64,000 nt of DNA. Origin: Arthrobacter oryzae. Its GTDB lineage: Bacteria > Actinomycetota > Actinomycetes > Actinomycetales > Micrococcaceae. The notes beneath the pieces were generated by a model. The model ran no database searches and was not told the origin of the DNA. It was given only the letters and a program-made list of their open reading frames with translations. Where the stretch lies: NCBI RefSeq assembly GCF_003634095.1, contig NZ_RBIR01000008.1:1-64000 (forward strand), in the 5' to 3' direction. The position numbers and the translations under genes are program-made. Below are positions 16,570 through 24,938 of the stretch, in pieces (positions within the stretch are counted from its first letter, which is position 1; the number at the start of each line of letters is the position of its first letter).

Positions 16570-18764
16570 GCGCCTCAGATTTCCGCAAACTTGCCGATCT
16601 CTTCCCGAACGAGACGGTGACCCATTCCTACGTCCAGGACATCGAGCTGCCCGCCGTAGGTGGGAAGACCACTGAGGGCACGAGCCCCGGCACATTCGCC
16701 CTCATCACCCTGGACAACGGCCTGGACCATTCCAAACCCACCACGCTGGGGCCCAATACGCTGGTGGAGCTCGGGACAGTTCTGGAGGGGCTGAAGGAGC
16801 GGGCCGCCCGTGGCGAGATCGCCGGCGTCGGCGTCACCGGCAAGCCGTACTTCCTCGTTGCCGGCGCGGACCTGTCCACGGTCAAGTCGGTCAGCGGCCG
16901 CGAACAGGGCCTGTGGATGGCCCAGCTGGGCCACGAGGTCTACTCGACCCTGGCCAACCTGGGCGTGCCCAGCTTCGCGTTCATCAACGGCCTGGCCTTG
17001 GGCGGCGGGCTGGAGATCGCGCTGCAGTCCACGTACAGGACGGTCTCCACGGGCGCCGGCGCGCTGGCCCTGCCCGAGGCATTCATCGGACTGATTCCGG
17101 GCTGGGGAGGGGTCTACATTTTGCCGCGCCTCATCGGCCCGGAGAATGCCCTGAAGGTCATGATCGAAAACCCGCTGAGCAACAACCGCACGCTCACGGG
17201 TCCGCAAGCCTTTGACCTCGGCGTCGCGGATGCCATGTTCGAACCCGCGGACTTCGTCGAGCAGTCCATCGCCTGGGCCGCCAAGGTCATTGCCGACACC
17301 GTCGCCCCGGAGCGTGCGAACGCCGTCGACCCCGCCGACCCGGAGGTGGCTGCGCGCTGGGCCGCCGCCGTCGCAAAGGGCCGGGCCTTCGTCGAGGCCA
17401 AAACCTCCAACGCCTCCCCCGCCCCGGCCAAGGTCCTGGAGGTCATGGAGGCCAACCGGACCCTGACCCAGGCCCAGTCCGCCGAACTGGAGTGTGAGAC
17501 CCTCGCGGACCTCATGCAGACCGCCGAGTTCCGCTCCACCGTCTACGCGTTCCTCGACCTCGTCCAGAAGCGCTCCAAGCGTCCGGCGGGCGCCCCCGAC
17601 CGCAAGCTCGCCCGCCCGGTGGGCAAAGTCGGCGTGGTGGGCGCGGGCCTGATGGCGAGCCAGTTGGCCCTCCTCTTCGCCCGCCAGCTGAAGGTGCCGG
17701 TGGTCATGACGGACATCGACCAGGCCCGTGTGGACAAGGGTGTCGGATACGTGCACGCCGAGGTGGACAAGCTCCTGGCCAAGAAGCGGACCAGTCCCGA
17801 CGCCGCGAACCGCACCAAGGCACTGGTCAGCGGCTCCGTGTCAAAGGAAGCCTTCGCCGACGCCGACTTTGTGATCGAGGCCGTCTTCGAAGAGCTCGCC
17901 GTCAAGAAACAGGTCTTCAAAGAGGTGGAGGCGATTGTGTCGCCCGAGTGCATCCTCGCGACCAACACCTCTTCGCTGTCCGTCACGGAGATGGCAGCGG
18001 ACCTGGAGCACCCCGAACGGCTGGTCGGCTTCCACTTCTTCAACCCGGTGGCCGTGATGCCGCTGCTGGAAATTGTCCGTGGGCCGAAGACCGACGATGC
18101 CGTGCTGGCCACCGCGTTCGAGCTCGCCAAGGGCCTGAAGAAGTCGGCCGTGCTGGTCAAGGATGCCGCGGCGTTCGTGGTCAACCGTGTCCTGCTGCGC
18201 CTCATGGGCGAAGTGACGGCCGCCTTCGACGAGGGCACGCCCGCCGACGTGGCGGACAATGCGCTGCGGCCGATGGGCCTGCCGATGACCCCCTTTGTGC
18301 TCGGCGCGATGGTGGGCCTGCCGGTGGCCCAGCACGTTCAGGAATCGCTGCACGCGGCTTTCGGCGACCGTTTCAGGGTCTCGGAGAACCTGCAGTCGCT
18401 GATCGACCACGGAGTGAAGTCGATCTGGGCCGCCGAGAACGGCACACCGCTTCCGGGTCCGGACGGCAAGCCCTACATTCCGGCCGAGACCCTGGCGCTC
18501 ATGTCCTTCGGCACCACGCCGTCCACCGCTGAGGAGGTCCTGCGCCGGACCCAGGATGCCCTGGCGGAGGAAATCGGCCTCATGCTCGAGGAGGGCGTAG
18601 TTGCCGGCCCGGAGGACATCGACCTCTGCATGATCCTTGGCGCGGGCTGGCCCATGTTCCTGGGCGGCATCACCCCCTACCTGGACCGGGTGGGCGCCTC
18701 GGAGCGGGTCAACGGCAAGAAGTTCCTGGCACCGGGGGTGGCGTCTGCGCCCACTGCCGGCTGA
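16566..18764 (+). CDS. fadB: Fatty-acid oxidation multifunctional enzyme (enoyl-CoA hydratase / 3-hydroxyacyl-CoA dehydrogenase)
   Basis: A 732-residue enzyme for the middle two steps of beta-oxidation. Residues about 40-240 are the crotonase domain, with A-L-G-G-G-L-E150 and the second acidic residue in L-P-E171-A. The NAD-binding domain begins at 354 (V-G-V-V-G-A-G-L-M-A, slightly unusual in having A for G at the end), followed by G-F-H-F-F-N-P-V with the catalytic histidine. The C-terminal dehydrogenase domains are complete. The ATG at 16566 overlaps the fadA stop (ATGA), so both are translated in a coupled way and probably form the trifunctional complex. A frame start at 16440 is only overlap with fadA. 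Confidence 0.93.
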   Translation: MSASDFRKLADLFPNETVTHSYVQDIELPAVGGKTTEGTSPGTFALITLDNGLDHSKPTTLGPNTLVELGTVLEGLKERAARGEIAGVGVTGKPYFLVAGADLSTVKSVSGREQGLWMAQLGHEVYSTLANLGVPSFAFINGLALGGGLEIALQSTYRTVSTGAGALALPEAFIGLIPGWGGVYILPRLIGPENALKVMIENPLSNNRTLTGPQAFDLGVADAMFEPADFVEQSIAWAAKVIADTVAPERANAVDPADPEVAARWAAAVAKGRAFVEAKTSNASPAPAKVLEVMEANRTLTQAQSAELECETLADLMQTAEFRSTVYAFLDLVQKRSKRPAGAPDRKLARPVGKVGVVGAGLMASQLALLFARQLKVPVVMTDIDQARVDKGVGYVHAEVDKLLAKKRTSPDAANRTKALVSGSVSKEAFADADFVIEAVFEELAVKKQVFKEVEAIVSPECILATNTSSLSVTEMAADLEHPERLVGFHFFNPVAVMPLLEIVRGPKTDDAVLATAFELAKGLKKSAVLVKDAAAFVVNRVLLRLMGEVTAAFDEGTPADVADNALRPMGLPMTPFVLGAMVGLPVAQHVQESLHAAFGDRFRVSENLQSLIDHGVKSIWAAENGTPLPGPDGKPYIPAETLALMSFGTTPSTAEEVLRRTQDALAEEIGLMLEEGVVAGPEDIDLCMILGAGWPMFLGGITPYLDRVGASERVNGKKFLAPGVASAPTAG

Positions 18765-18783
18765 CTAACCCCGGTTTCGCCAC

Positions 18784-18832
18784 GTAGGCGCCGCCATCCC
18801 CGCCAAGTTGGCAGCGGGACGGCGGCGCCTAC
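18784..18832 (+). terminator. Large hairpin after fadB
   Basis: GTAGGCGCCGCC (18784-18795) pairs exactly with 18821-18832, with further pairing inside (CCCGC/GCGGG). It lies 20 bases after the fadB stop. There is no T tail, but it is the obvious terminator between fadB and the oppositely directed ecf operon. Confidence 0.65.
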
Positions 18833-18871
18833 GCGAGGGTGACCCGACCAGCCCGGCGGCACCGGGCCCTG

Positions 18872-19033
18872 CTAGCACTCGCAGATCATCAGCACGTTGC
18901 CGTCCGGGTCCTTGAAGTTGAACCACCGGCCGTCCTGGATCTCGCTGACTTCCGAGCCCGTGCCCTGCAGGTGGACGTGGGCAGCCTCGATGTCCGCCGT
19001 ATTGAGGTGGAACGCTGGTACACGGAAGACGGC
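18872..19033 (-). pseudogene. C-terminal fragment of a glyoxalase/VOC-domain gene
   Basis: Read on the minus strand, this frame gives 53 residues before a TAG stop (A-V-F-R-V-P-A-F-H-L-N-T-A-D-I-E-A-A ... G-R-W-F-N-F-K-D-P-D-G-N-V-L-M-I-C-E-C). That is the second half of a VOC-domain protein, with the usual F-x-D-P-D-G-N turn. The N-terminal half and any start are missing: upstream sequence runs straight into the end of the ecf ATPase gene in another frame. It appears to be a remnant cut by a deletion that joined it to the ecf operon. Codon use is still normal, so the loss is probably recent. Confidence 0.7.
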
Positions 19034-19050
19034 ATCCGCGGCGGCACCAG

Positions 19051-20658
19051 TCAGATTTCCCGCAGGTTCCCGGCATCGAGTTGGAGAATCCGGTGCGCGG
19101 TGGCACGGGCGTAGGCGAGGTCGTGCGTGACCATCACGACGGCGGTTCCCCGCGCCGCCGCGGCCTTTACGGCCCGGCCCAAATGTTCGAGGCCGGTCCG
19201 GTCCAGCCCGACGGTGGGCTCATCCAGGGCCAGGACTGCCGGTTCGCGGGCCAGAACAGTGGCCAGGGCGAGCAGCCGCTGCTGCGAGGATGGCAGTTCG
19301 GCCGGGTGGACTGTCTCGGCAGCCGCGGACAGCCCGACGGCCGCCAGCGCTGCCCGGGCCTTCCCCTCGGCGCCGGCCTTTCCGAACAGCTCCCGGAGTC
19401 CGAACAAGGTTTCCCGGAGGACGGTCCGCTCGAAGAGCTGGTCCCGGGGATGCTGGAAGAGCAGGCCCACCGAGGCCGCAACCGTCCCCACCGGCACGCC
19501 GGTGATGTTGCGGCCGCAGACCCGCACCTCTCCTGCCGCGGGCCGCAACAGCCCGTTGAAGTGGCGCAGGAGGGTCGATTTGCCGGTTCCATTGGCTCCG
19601 GTTACGGCAACAATTTCGCCCGGGCGGACCGTGAGGTTTACATTCTGAAGGACCAGCACCGGCTGAGGGCCCACCCGGCGGCGTGAATCCCCGCCGTAGC
19701 AGAAACTCACCCCGTTCAATTCGAGTCCTGCCATTACGGGTGCTACGGCGCCGTGTGTGCCAGCACCGGGACCGGGCGCGGCCACACCGTCCTTCTGGGC
19801 GCCGGTCTTCTGGGCGCCGCCCTCCAGGACTCCAGTCTCCCGGTCACCGGTGTCCGGCTCCCCGCCGCGGCCGCCAACCACTGGCACGAGCACGCCGGAA
19901 CGCTCCAGCTCGGCCGAACCGGCCAGTTGAGCCGGCGTCCCCTCGGCGGTGACCACGCCGCCGACCAGAACGGTCCAGTGCGTGGCCTCTCCGGCGAGCC
20001 GGTCGGCGGCCTGGCTTAGGAGGACGACGCCGGTGCCTGCGCCGCAGAGGCCGCGGATCAGGGCCTCGATCTGCGCTGCACCGGCCCCGTCCAGCGAGGC
20101 CAGCGGCTCGTCGAGGATGAGGATGTCCGGTTCCGCGATGACGGCGCAACCGACGGCGAGTCGTCGCAGCTCACCGCCGGAGAGCGTGGCCGGGTCCCGA
20201 TCCAGCAGCCCGGACAGACCCACCCGTGCCGCGGTGCGCTCCACGGCGCGCAGCATGGCCGCCCTCGGGGTCGCACGGTTTTCCAAGCCGAACGCCAGTT
20301 CCTCGGCCACGGTGGCCCGAACGGTGGAAAGCATGGCGGCCGCGTCCTGCGGGACATAGGCCACGCGGCGGGACCATTCCGCGGGGTTGAGCCGGGGATC
20401 ATCCGGCGCCCCCTGGAACTCCAGTCGGGTGCCGTCAAGCTCCAGGCTGCCGCGGAATTCCCCGGAGTGGCCGGCCCGGAGCCAACCGGCCAGCAGTTTT
20501 CCGAGCGTGGATTTGCCGCTCCCGGAGCCACCCAGGACGGCCGTCAGGGCCCCTGGAGTCACCGAAAGTGCGGCGCTGCCCAGCGCCGGGCGGTTTTCGC
20601 CGTGGAACGTGAACGAGCCGATGCTGGCCCGCAGCGCCGTCCGGGTTGCCGCGGTCAC
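19051..20658 (-). CDS. ECF transporter ATPase, two fused ATP-binding domains (EcfA-A')
   Basis: A 535-residue protein with two ABC ATPase domains. Domain 1: Walker A G-G-S-G-S-G-K-S-T (44-52), signature L-S-G-G-E, Walker B I-L-I-L-D-E-P. Domain 2 (from about 320): Walker A G-A-N-G-T-G-K-S-T, Walker B V-L-A-L-D-E-P-T, but the signature is L-P-S-S-Q instead of L-S-G-G-Q. A linker rich in Gly, Asp and Ala (about 265-310) joins them. It powers the energy-coupling module with the adjacent EcfT. GTG 20658 overlaps the ecfT stop (GTGA), so the start is well set. The altered second signature could weaken one of the two ATP sites. Confidence 0.87.
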   Translation of the reverse strand: MTAATRTALRASIGSFTFHGENRPALGSAALSVTPGALTAVLGGSGSGKSTLGKLLAGWLRAGHSGEFRGSLELDGTRLEFQGAPDDPRLNPAEWSRRVAYVPQDAAAMLSTVRATVAEELAFGLENRATPRAAMLRAVERTAARVGLSGLLDRDPATLSGGELRRLAVGCAVIAEPDILILDEPLASLDGAGAAQIEALIRGLCGAGTGVVLLSQAADRLAGEATHWTVLVGGVVTAEGTPAQLAGSAELERSGVLVPVVGGRGGEPDTGDRETGVLEGGAQKTGAQKDGVAAPGPGAGTHGAVAPVMAGLELNGVSFCYGGDSRRRVGPQPVLVLQNVNLTVRPGEIVAVTGANGTGKSTLLRHFNGLLRPAAGEVRVCGRNITGVPVGTVAASVGLLFQHPRDQLFERTVLRETLFGLRELFGKAGAEGKARAALAAVGLSAAAETVHPAELPSSQQRLLALATVLAREPAVLALDEPTVGLDRTGLEHLGRAVKAAAARGTAVVMVTHDLAYARATAHRILQLDAGNLREI

Positions 20659-21419
20659 CGCGTCACCCCGGCGGGCCACGAGACCACGAGCCGAGCGACG
20701 ACGGCTGCCGCTGTGAGCACCAGTGCGGCCGCCCGGAAGCGCCGCTGGGCGGTTGAGTCTGCGACGTCGCGGTAACTGGTGCGGGGCCCCGCGTTGCCGA
20801 AGCCGCGGGCGTCAAGCGCCTGCGCGCGGCTGCCGGCGTCGTCCATCAGTGCCAGCACCAGGGGCACCATCTGCAGCCGGAGGGTGCCCATGCGGGACAG
20901 CAGGCCGCCGCGGACCACCATCCCGCGCGCTTCCTGGGCTTGCCGGATCCGGTCCAGGCGCCCCGCGACGGCGGGCAGGAGGGTGAGGGTGGACGCCAGC
21001 ACGAAGCCGAACTGCGGCGGGATCCTGCGGGCGGCGAGGGCGGAGAGGAGATCGGGAACGCTCACGGTGAAGGAGAAGAGCAGGAAGACCAGGACACACG
21101 CGGTGGTCCGCGTCCCGAGCTCCAGCGCGAATTCGAGGCCTTCGGCCGTGACCCTGGCGGGGCCCCATTCTGCCAGGACGGTGTGGCCTTCGGGGAAGAA
21201 GAGACCGTGCAGCACCAGGAGGGACAGGCACAGCGGAACCAGGATGACCGCCGCTGCGGACAGCACCCTCCCCGCCACTCCCCCGCGCACCGCAAGGATC
21301 GCCGCGGCAACAGCCACGGCGGCAGAGAGCGGCCAGCTGGCTGCCGCCGTCGTGACGACGGCGGCGCCGACAGCCGCAGTCAGCGCGGTGAACGGGTGGA
21401 GGTGATGGGTGCGGGTCAC
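20655..21419 (-). CDS. ecfT: ECF transporter transmembrane protein EcfT (CbiQ family)
   Basis: A 254-residue membrane protein with four to six hydrophobic segments in the first 190 residues. The cytoplasmic coupling motif A-R-G (in E-A-R-G-M-V, then D-A-R-G-F) appears twice, as in all EcfT proteins, where it touches the ATPases. The last 60 residues hold a final membrane segment. GTG 21419 is the likely start. The gene is separated from ecfS by 107 bases that contain a 16-bp tandem repeat. Confidence 0.87.
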   Translation of the reverse strand: MTRTHHLHPFTALTAAVGAAVVTTAAASWPLSAAVAVAAAILAVRGGVAGRVLSAAAVILVPLCLSLLVLHGLFFPEGHTVLAEWGPARVTAEGLEFALELGTRTTACVLVFLLFSFTVSVPDLLSALAARRIPPQFGFVLASTLTLLPAVAGRLDRIRQAQEARGMVVRGGLLSRMGTLRLQMVPLVLALMDDAGSRAQALDARGFGNAGPRTSYRDVADSTAQRRFRAAALVLTAAAVVARLVVSWPAGVTR

Positions 21420-21447
21420 GGAGTCAGATGCGTCACGGTCGAGGTTT

Positions 21448-21511
21448 CAGAGGCTTAACAGTTCAGAGATTCAGCGGTTCAGGGATTCAACGGTTCAGAG
21501 GCTCAACGGCG
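21448..21511. repeat. Four tandem copies of a 16-bp repeat
   Basis: Units at 21448, 21464, 21480 and 21496, each close to CAGAGATTCAACGGTT with two to four changes. They fill most of the ecfS-ecfT spacer. The unit is not a multiple of three and no frame through it looks coding. Confidence 0.75.
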
Positions 21512-21526
21512 CCGGGAGTCACGGGC

Positions 21527-22348
21527 TCAGGCGTCCGGCGCTGCAGGCGACTTGCCGGCCAGGACCCGGAAGCGCCGCACGAAGGGGAACTGGAAGGTGG
21601 TGCGGCGGGGCAGTGCATAGGCGAGGAGCGCGGCGATCGTGAAGACAATGGCCTTGTCCATGGGATCGGAAATCAGGGCCTGCTTGGTGATGGCGGCCAG
21701 GAGCGTGTCGCCCATGGCGCGGAAGGCGCTGACGATCGCCCCGGTGCCAAGGCCCGAGGTGCCGCCGAACACGAACGCGGCGATCGGGGCTGAGATGACA
21801 CCGGCGATGATGCCGGTGACGAATCCGGCGATCGGCACGAAGTAGAAGCGGCGGAACAGGCCCCAGCGGGCGGCCATGCCGGCGAGGAAGCCGATCAGGG
21901 CGGCCCCTGCGGCGAAGGGCAGCACAGTGGGGTTGAAGAAGGACCAGACAATGCTGCTCAGCGCGCCCGTGGCGGCCCCGGCGGCCGGGCCGGCGAGAAC
22001 GCCGATCAGGACGGTGCCGATCGCGTCAATGTAGAACGGCAGCCCGGTGCTGCCCATGAGCTGTCCGAGGACCACGTTCAGGACCAGCGCCACGGGGATC
22101 AGGACCAGCGTGGAGGTCGGGAGGACGGGCAGGACGGCGATGATCAGGAGAACCGCGCCGAGCAGGAAACCGCCCAAGGCCACGAGGGCCGAGAAGCTGG
22201 CCGGGCCGTTGGCAATATCCGCGGGCTGGGTGAGCACCAGAAACACGTAGGTGGCGGCGATGGCCGCGGCCCCTGCGATTTCGAGCAGGCGGCGGCTGCG
22301 GCCGGCCGCCTGTCCAGGGGCGGGGACGGTGAGGGCTGGCTTCGACAT
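21527..22348 (-). CDS. ecfS: ECF transporter substrate-binding (S) component
   Basis: A 273-residue integral membrane protein with about six to eight hydrophobic segments between residues 25 and 250 and a basic C-terminus. Its size and Gly/Ala-rich helices fit a larger S component. It lies between a nucleoside hydrolase gene and the T and A components, all on the minus strand. The likely substrate is a nucleoside, base or related vitamin precursor; this is inferred from context only. ATG 22348 has AGGAA upstream. No known riboswitch (thiamine, cobalamin, queuosine) is recognisable in the 131-base leader. Confidence 0.78.
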   Translation of the reverse strand: MSKPALTVPAPGQAAGRSRRLLEIAGAAAIAATYVFLVLTQPADIANGPASFSALVALGGFLLGAVLLIIAVLPVLPTSTLVLIPVALVLNVVLGQLMGSTGLPFYIDAIGTVLIGVLAGPAAGAATGALSSIVWSFFNPTVLPFAAGAALIGFLAGMAARWGLFRRFYFVPIAGFVTGIIAGVISAPIAAFVFGGTSGLGTGAIVSAFRAMGDTLLAAITKQALISDPMDKAIVFTIAALLAYALPRRTTFQFPFVRRFRVLAGKSPAAPDA

Positions 22349-22479
22349 GGGGGTGTTCCTTTGGCTGGGTACAACGACATCCGCCTCATGTCACCTCGGC
22401 GCAGCTACCATCCTAGCGAGCGGCCACCTTTCTGGCGATCCGCGGACGCCCCCGGGACCACGTCCGGCCGGTCCGCTGC

Positions 22480-23589
22480 TTACGCCGACGGTGACTTCGA
22501 GGCCGCCGGCGCCGTGCCCACTGCTCGGGCGAGGGCGCCGACCGAGGAAATCAGCTCGTCGAAGCAGTGCCCGGGGTTGTTCTCGGAGACGATCCTGGCG
22601 TTCGGCGGCAGCCCCCACAGCCCGCGGAAGTCCGCCACCGTGGTGCCGACCAGCAGCGGCGAGTCCGTTTCGACGTCGACCGTGGCCGGCCGGATGGTGA
22701 ACGGCGTGCGTCCCGCCGCGACGCAGGCCGCAAAGGCGTCGTGAACGTGCGCGACGTATCCCTGGTCGTATAGCCGGTGGAATTCCATGTAGAAGCGCAC
22801 GGCGTCGGACAGGCAGGCGACGAGCCGGTTGCCGGAGCGGCTGCGCTGGCCCTCGGGCTGCTCCGGGAGAACCAGTTCAGGTTCCGGCGCGCCCGCGGCC
22901 TCGGCGAGCCGGCGCAGGTGCTCCGGCCGCATCTCGATCCGCTCGGTGGTCTCCAGGGCGCAGACAATCGGCAGCTTGTCCTCGGGCAGCCCGCGGTAGG
23001 CGGCAAACACTTCCTTGGCCGCATGCGGGTCGACCGAGGTGTTCCATTCGGCCGTCGGCGTCGTGTTGCCCTGGTAGTAGTAGCTGCCGCCCATAATGAC
23101 GAGCCCCTTGAGCAGCCTGGGCAGTTCCGGCTCACGGCGCAGGGCCAGCGCAAAGTTGGTCAGCGGACCGGTGATCAGCCCGGTAATTTCGCCCGGATGC
23201 GCGCGTACTTCCTCCACCCAGACGTCGACGGCGTGCCGCGCCGAGATCTGCTGCACCGGCGGCGGCAGCTCCGCGTAGCCGATCCCCTGCGGCCCGTGGG
23301 TCTCCTCGGTGGTGACCAGCGGGATCTCCAGCGGAACCTCAGCGCCGATGGCCACCTCGATGCCCTCCCGTCCGCACAGCTCCAGCAGCGCCAGGTTGTT
23401 CAGCGCAACCTGCCGGGCGCCGACGTTCCCGGCCGTGCAGGTGATCGCCCGGATACCGACCTCGGGCCTGGACATCAGGTAGACCAACGCGAGGGCGTCG
23501 TCGATCCCGGTGTCCACGTCCATCAGGATCGAGTGCGTCACGGGCGTACCCGCCGCACGGTTGCCCGTGGCCTGATCAGTTGAGGTCAC
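22480..23589 (-). CDS. Nucleoside hydrolase (inosine/uridine-preferring family)
   Basis: A 369-residue enzyme that splits the N-glycosidic bond of nucleosides to give a base and ribose. The calcium-binding cluster D-V-D-T-G-I-D-D (24-31) is intact. T-A-E-W-N-T-S-V-D-P-H-A (family motif A-E-x-N-x-x-x-D-P-x-A) binds the ribose, and a late Asp in H-D-A-F completes the site. Members differ in base preference, which cannot be read here. It is the first gene before ecfS and suggests nucleoside salvage: uptake by the ECF transporter, then cleavage. Confidence 0.9.
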   Translation of the reverse strand: MTSTDQATGNRAAGTPVTHSILMDVDTGIDDALALVYLMSRPEVGIRAITCTAGNVGARQVALNNLALLELCGREGIEVAIGAEVPLEIPLVTTEETHGPQGIGYAELPPPVQQISARHAVDVWVEEVRAHPGEITGLITGPLTNFALALRREPELPRLLKGLVIMGGSYYYQGNTTPTAEWNTSVDPHAAKEVFAAYRGLPEDKLPIVCALETTERIEMRPEHLRRLAEAAGAPEPELVLPEQPEGQRSRSGNRLVACLSDAVRFYMEFHRLYDQGYVAHVHDAFAACVAAGRTPFTIRPATVDVETDSPLLVGTTVADFRGLWGLPPNARIVSENNPGHCFDELISSVGALARAVGTAPAASKSPSA

Positions 23590-23594
23590 CTCGC

Positions 23595-24572
23595 TCAGAA
23601 GAGCGCCACCTTGGGCGTGCGCGGGAAGAGGTCATCAAGCTCGGCGAGGTCGGCGGCACTGGGCTTCCAGGCGACCGCGGCGGCGTTCTGGCGCACCTGC
23701 TCCGGCGTCGTGGCACCGGCGATGACGCTGCTGACGGACGGCTGGGCGGCCAGCCAGGAGAATGCGACCTGGACTTCGTTGAGGCCGCGCGCGGTGGCGA
23801 ACTCGCCGAACGCACCCAACTGTTCCCAGTCGGCGTCGTTGACCAGGTTGGTCCGGGTGTGGCTGAGGCGGGACCCTTCCGGGGCCCGGCCGGCCGAGTA
23901 CTTGCCGGTCAGCAGCCCGTTGGCGAGCGGGAAATACGGCAGGACGCCCAGGCCGAAGGCCTCGGCGGCCGGCGTGACCTCGAGTTCGGCACGGCGGTCC
24001 AGCAGGTTGTAGTGGTTCTGGCTGGAGATGAACCGCGCTCCCCCGCGGGCGCGGGCAACGAACTCGGCCTCGGCGATCTGCCAGCCGGCCCGGTTGGAGT
24101 GGCCGATGTAGCGGACCTTGCCGCTGGTCACCAGCTCATCGAGGGCAGAAAGGGTCTCATCGACGGGCGTCAGGGGATCCGGGGTGTGGAACTGGTAGAG
24201 GTCGATCCAGTCCGTACCAAGCCGGCGCAGGGAGGCCTCGGCTGCTTTGATGATGTAGCGCCGGGATCCGCGGGCGCCGAAGTCCTCGCCGTTGGCCCCG
24301 CGCATGTCCATGCCGAACTTCGTGCCGATCAGGGCGTCCTCCCGGCGCGCGCCAAGGGCCTTGCCAAGCATGGTCTCGCTGAGGCCCGGCTCGCGGCCGT
24401 AGGTGTCGGCAACGTCAAAGAAGGTAATCCCGGCGTCGAGGGCCGCATGCACGACGGCGTCGGTCCCCTCCTGCGATTCGGTAGCTGTCCCGGAACGGCC
24501 CAGGTTGTTGCAGCCAAGTCCCACGACCGAGACGGAGAGTCCGGAATTTCCCACACGGCGATATTCAGTCAT
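23595..24572 (-). CDS. Aldo/keto reductase
   Basis: A 325-residue (alpha/beta)8 oxidoreductase using NADPH. The catalytic tetrad is Asp53 and Tyr58 (D-V-A-D-T-Y-G), Lys85 (G-T-K-F-G) and the His in Y-Q-F-H-T-P-D. It resembles the YajO/Tas-like group that reduces aldehydes and ketones of uncertain identity. The stop is only 5 bases before the nucleoside hydrolase start, so the two may be co-transcribed. TATAGG lies 8 bases before ATG 24572 with no ribosome site, so a leaderless mRNA is likely. Confidence 0.9.
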   Translation of the reverse strand: MTEYRRVGNSGLSVSVVGLGCNNLGRSGTATESQEGTDAVVHAALDAGITFFDVADTYGREPGLSETMLGKALGARREDALIGTKFGMDMRGANGEDFGARGSRRYIIKAAEASLRRLGTDWIDLYQFHTPDPLTPVDETLSALDELVTSGKVRYIGHSNRAGWQIAEAEFVARARGGARFISSQNHYNLLDRRAELEVTPAAEAFGLGVLPYFPLANGLLTGKYSAGRAPEGSRLSHTRTNLVNDADWEQLGAFGEFATARGLNEVQVAFSWLAAQPSVSSVIAGATTPEQVRQNAAAVAWKPSAADLAELDDLFPRTPKVALF

Positions 24573-24634
24573 GGTTTTAGCCTATAACGGCCCGGCGGGC
24601 GTTCCGTCCGGGCCGTCCACGGTGCAGGGCCCCG

Positions 24635-24853
24635 CTAACCCGCAGGCAGTTCCAGGCCGTGCTCGTCCATGGCGTCTTGGAGCTGCGCGAGGGTGCGCGG
24701 GCAGACGCCGGGCATCCCGGCCAGCCTGCGGCGGCCGAGCACCACCAGATGCTCGAGGGTTTCCACCCCCGCATGCGCGAGGGACTTGCGCGCGGGCGCG
24801 TCCAGTCCCGCGGGGAGTGGGGTGCTGCCTGGTCGAGAAGATTTTCGCGTCAC
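24635..24853 (-). CDS. Small helix-hairpin-helix-like protein
   Basis: A 72-residue protein. After a short basic N-terminus, residues 16-66 read G-L-D-A-P-A-R-K-S-L-A ... A-G-V-E-T-L-E-H-L ... L-A-G-M-P-G-V-C-P-R-T-L-A-Q-L. This is the pattern of the C-terminal domain of RNA polymerase alpha subunit and related helix-hairpin-helix folds. It may bind nucleic acid, but no partner or target is known. GTG 24853 is preferred, with GGAAGG eight bases upstream; the longer frame to 25015 overlaps the next gene's end and looks non-coding. Confidence 0.6.
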   Translation of the reverse strand: MTRKSSRPGSTPLPAGLDAPARKSLAHAGVETLEHLVVLGRRRLAGMPGVCPRTLAQLQDAMDEHGLELPAG

Positions 24854-24938
24854 TGCGGTGCCTTCCAGTCGGTTGCCCCCAAACTGATGTGAGCCGTGCC
24901 CGGCCCCTGACTTGCCGGTGAAACTTAGAGCCTGAGCC

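Noticed and set aside
18839-19114. 91-residue plus-strand frame
   Set aside because: Opposite strand of the VOC fragment, where codon bias and motif agree on the minus strand.
22349-22479. Riboswitch in the ecfS leader
   Set aside because: Searched by eye for thiamine, cobalamin and queuosine-precursor motifs; none recognisable.
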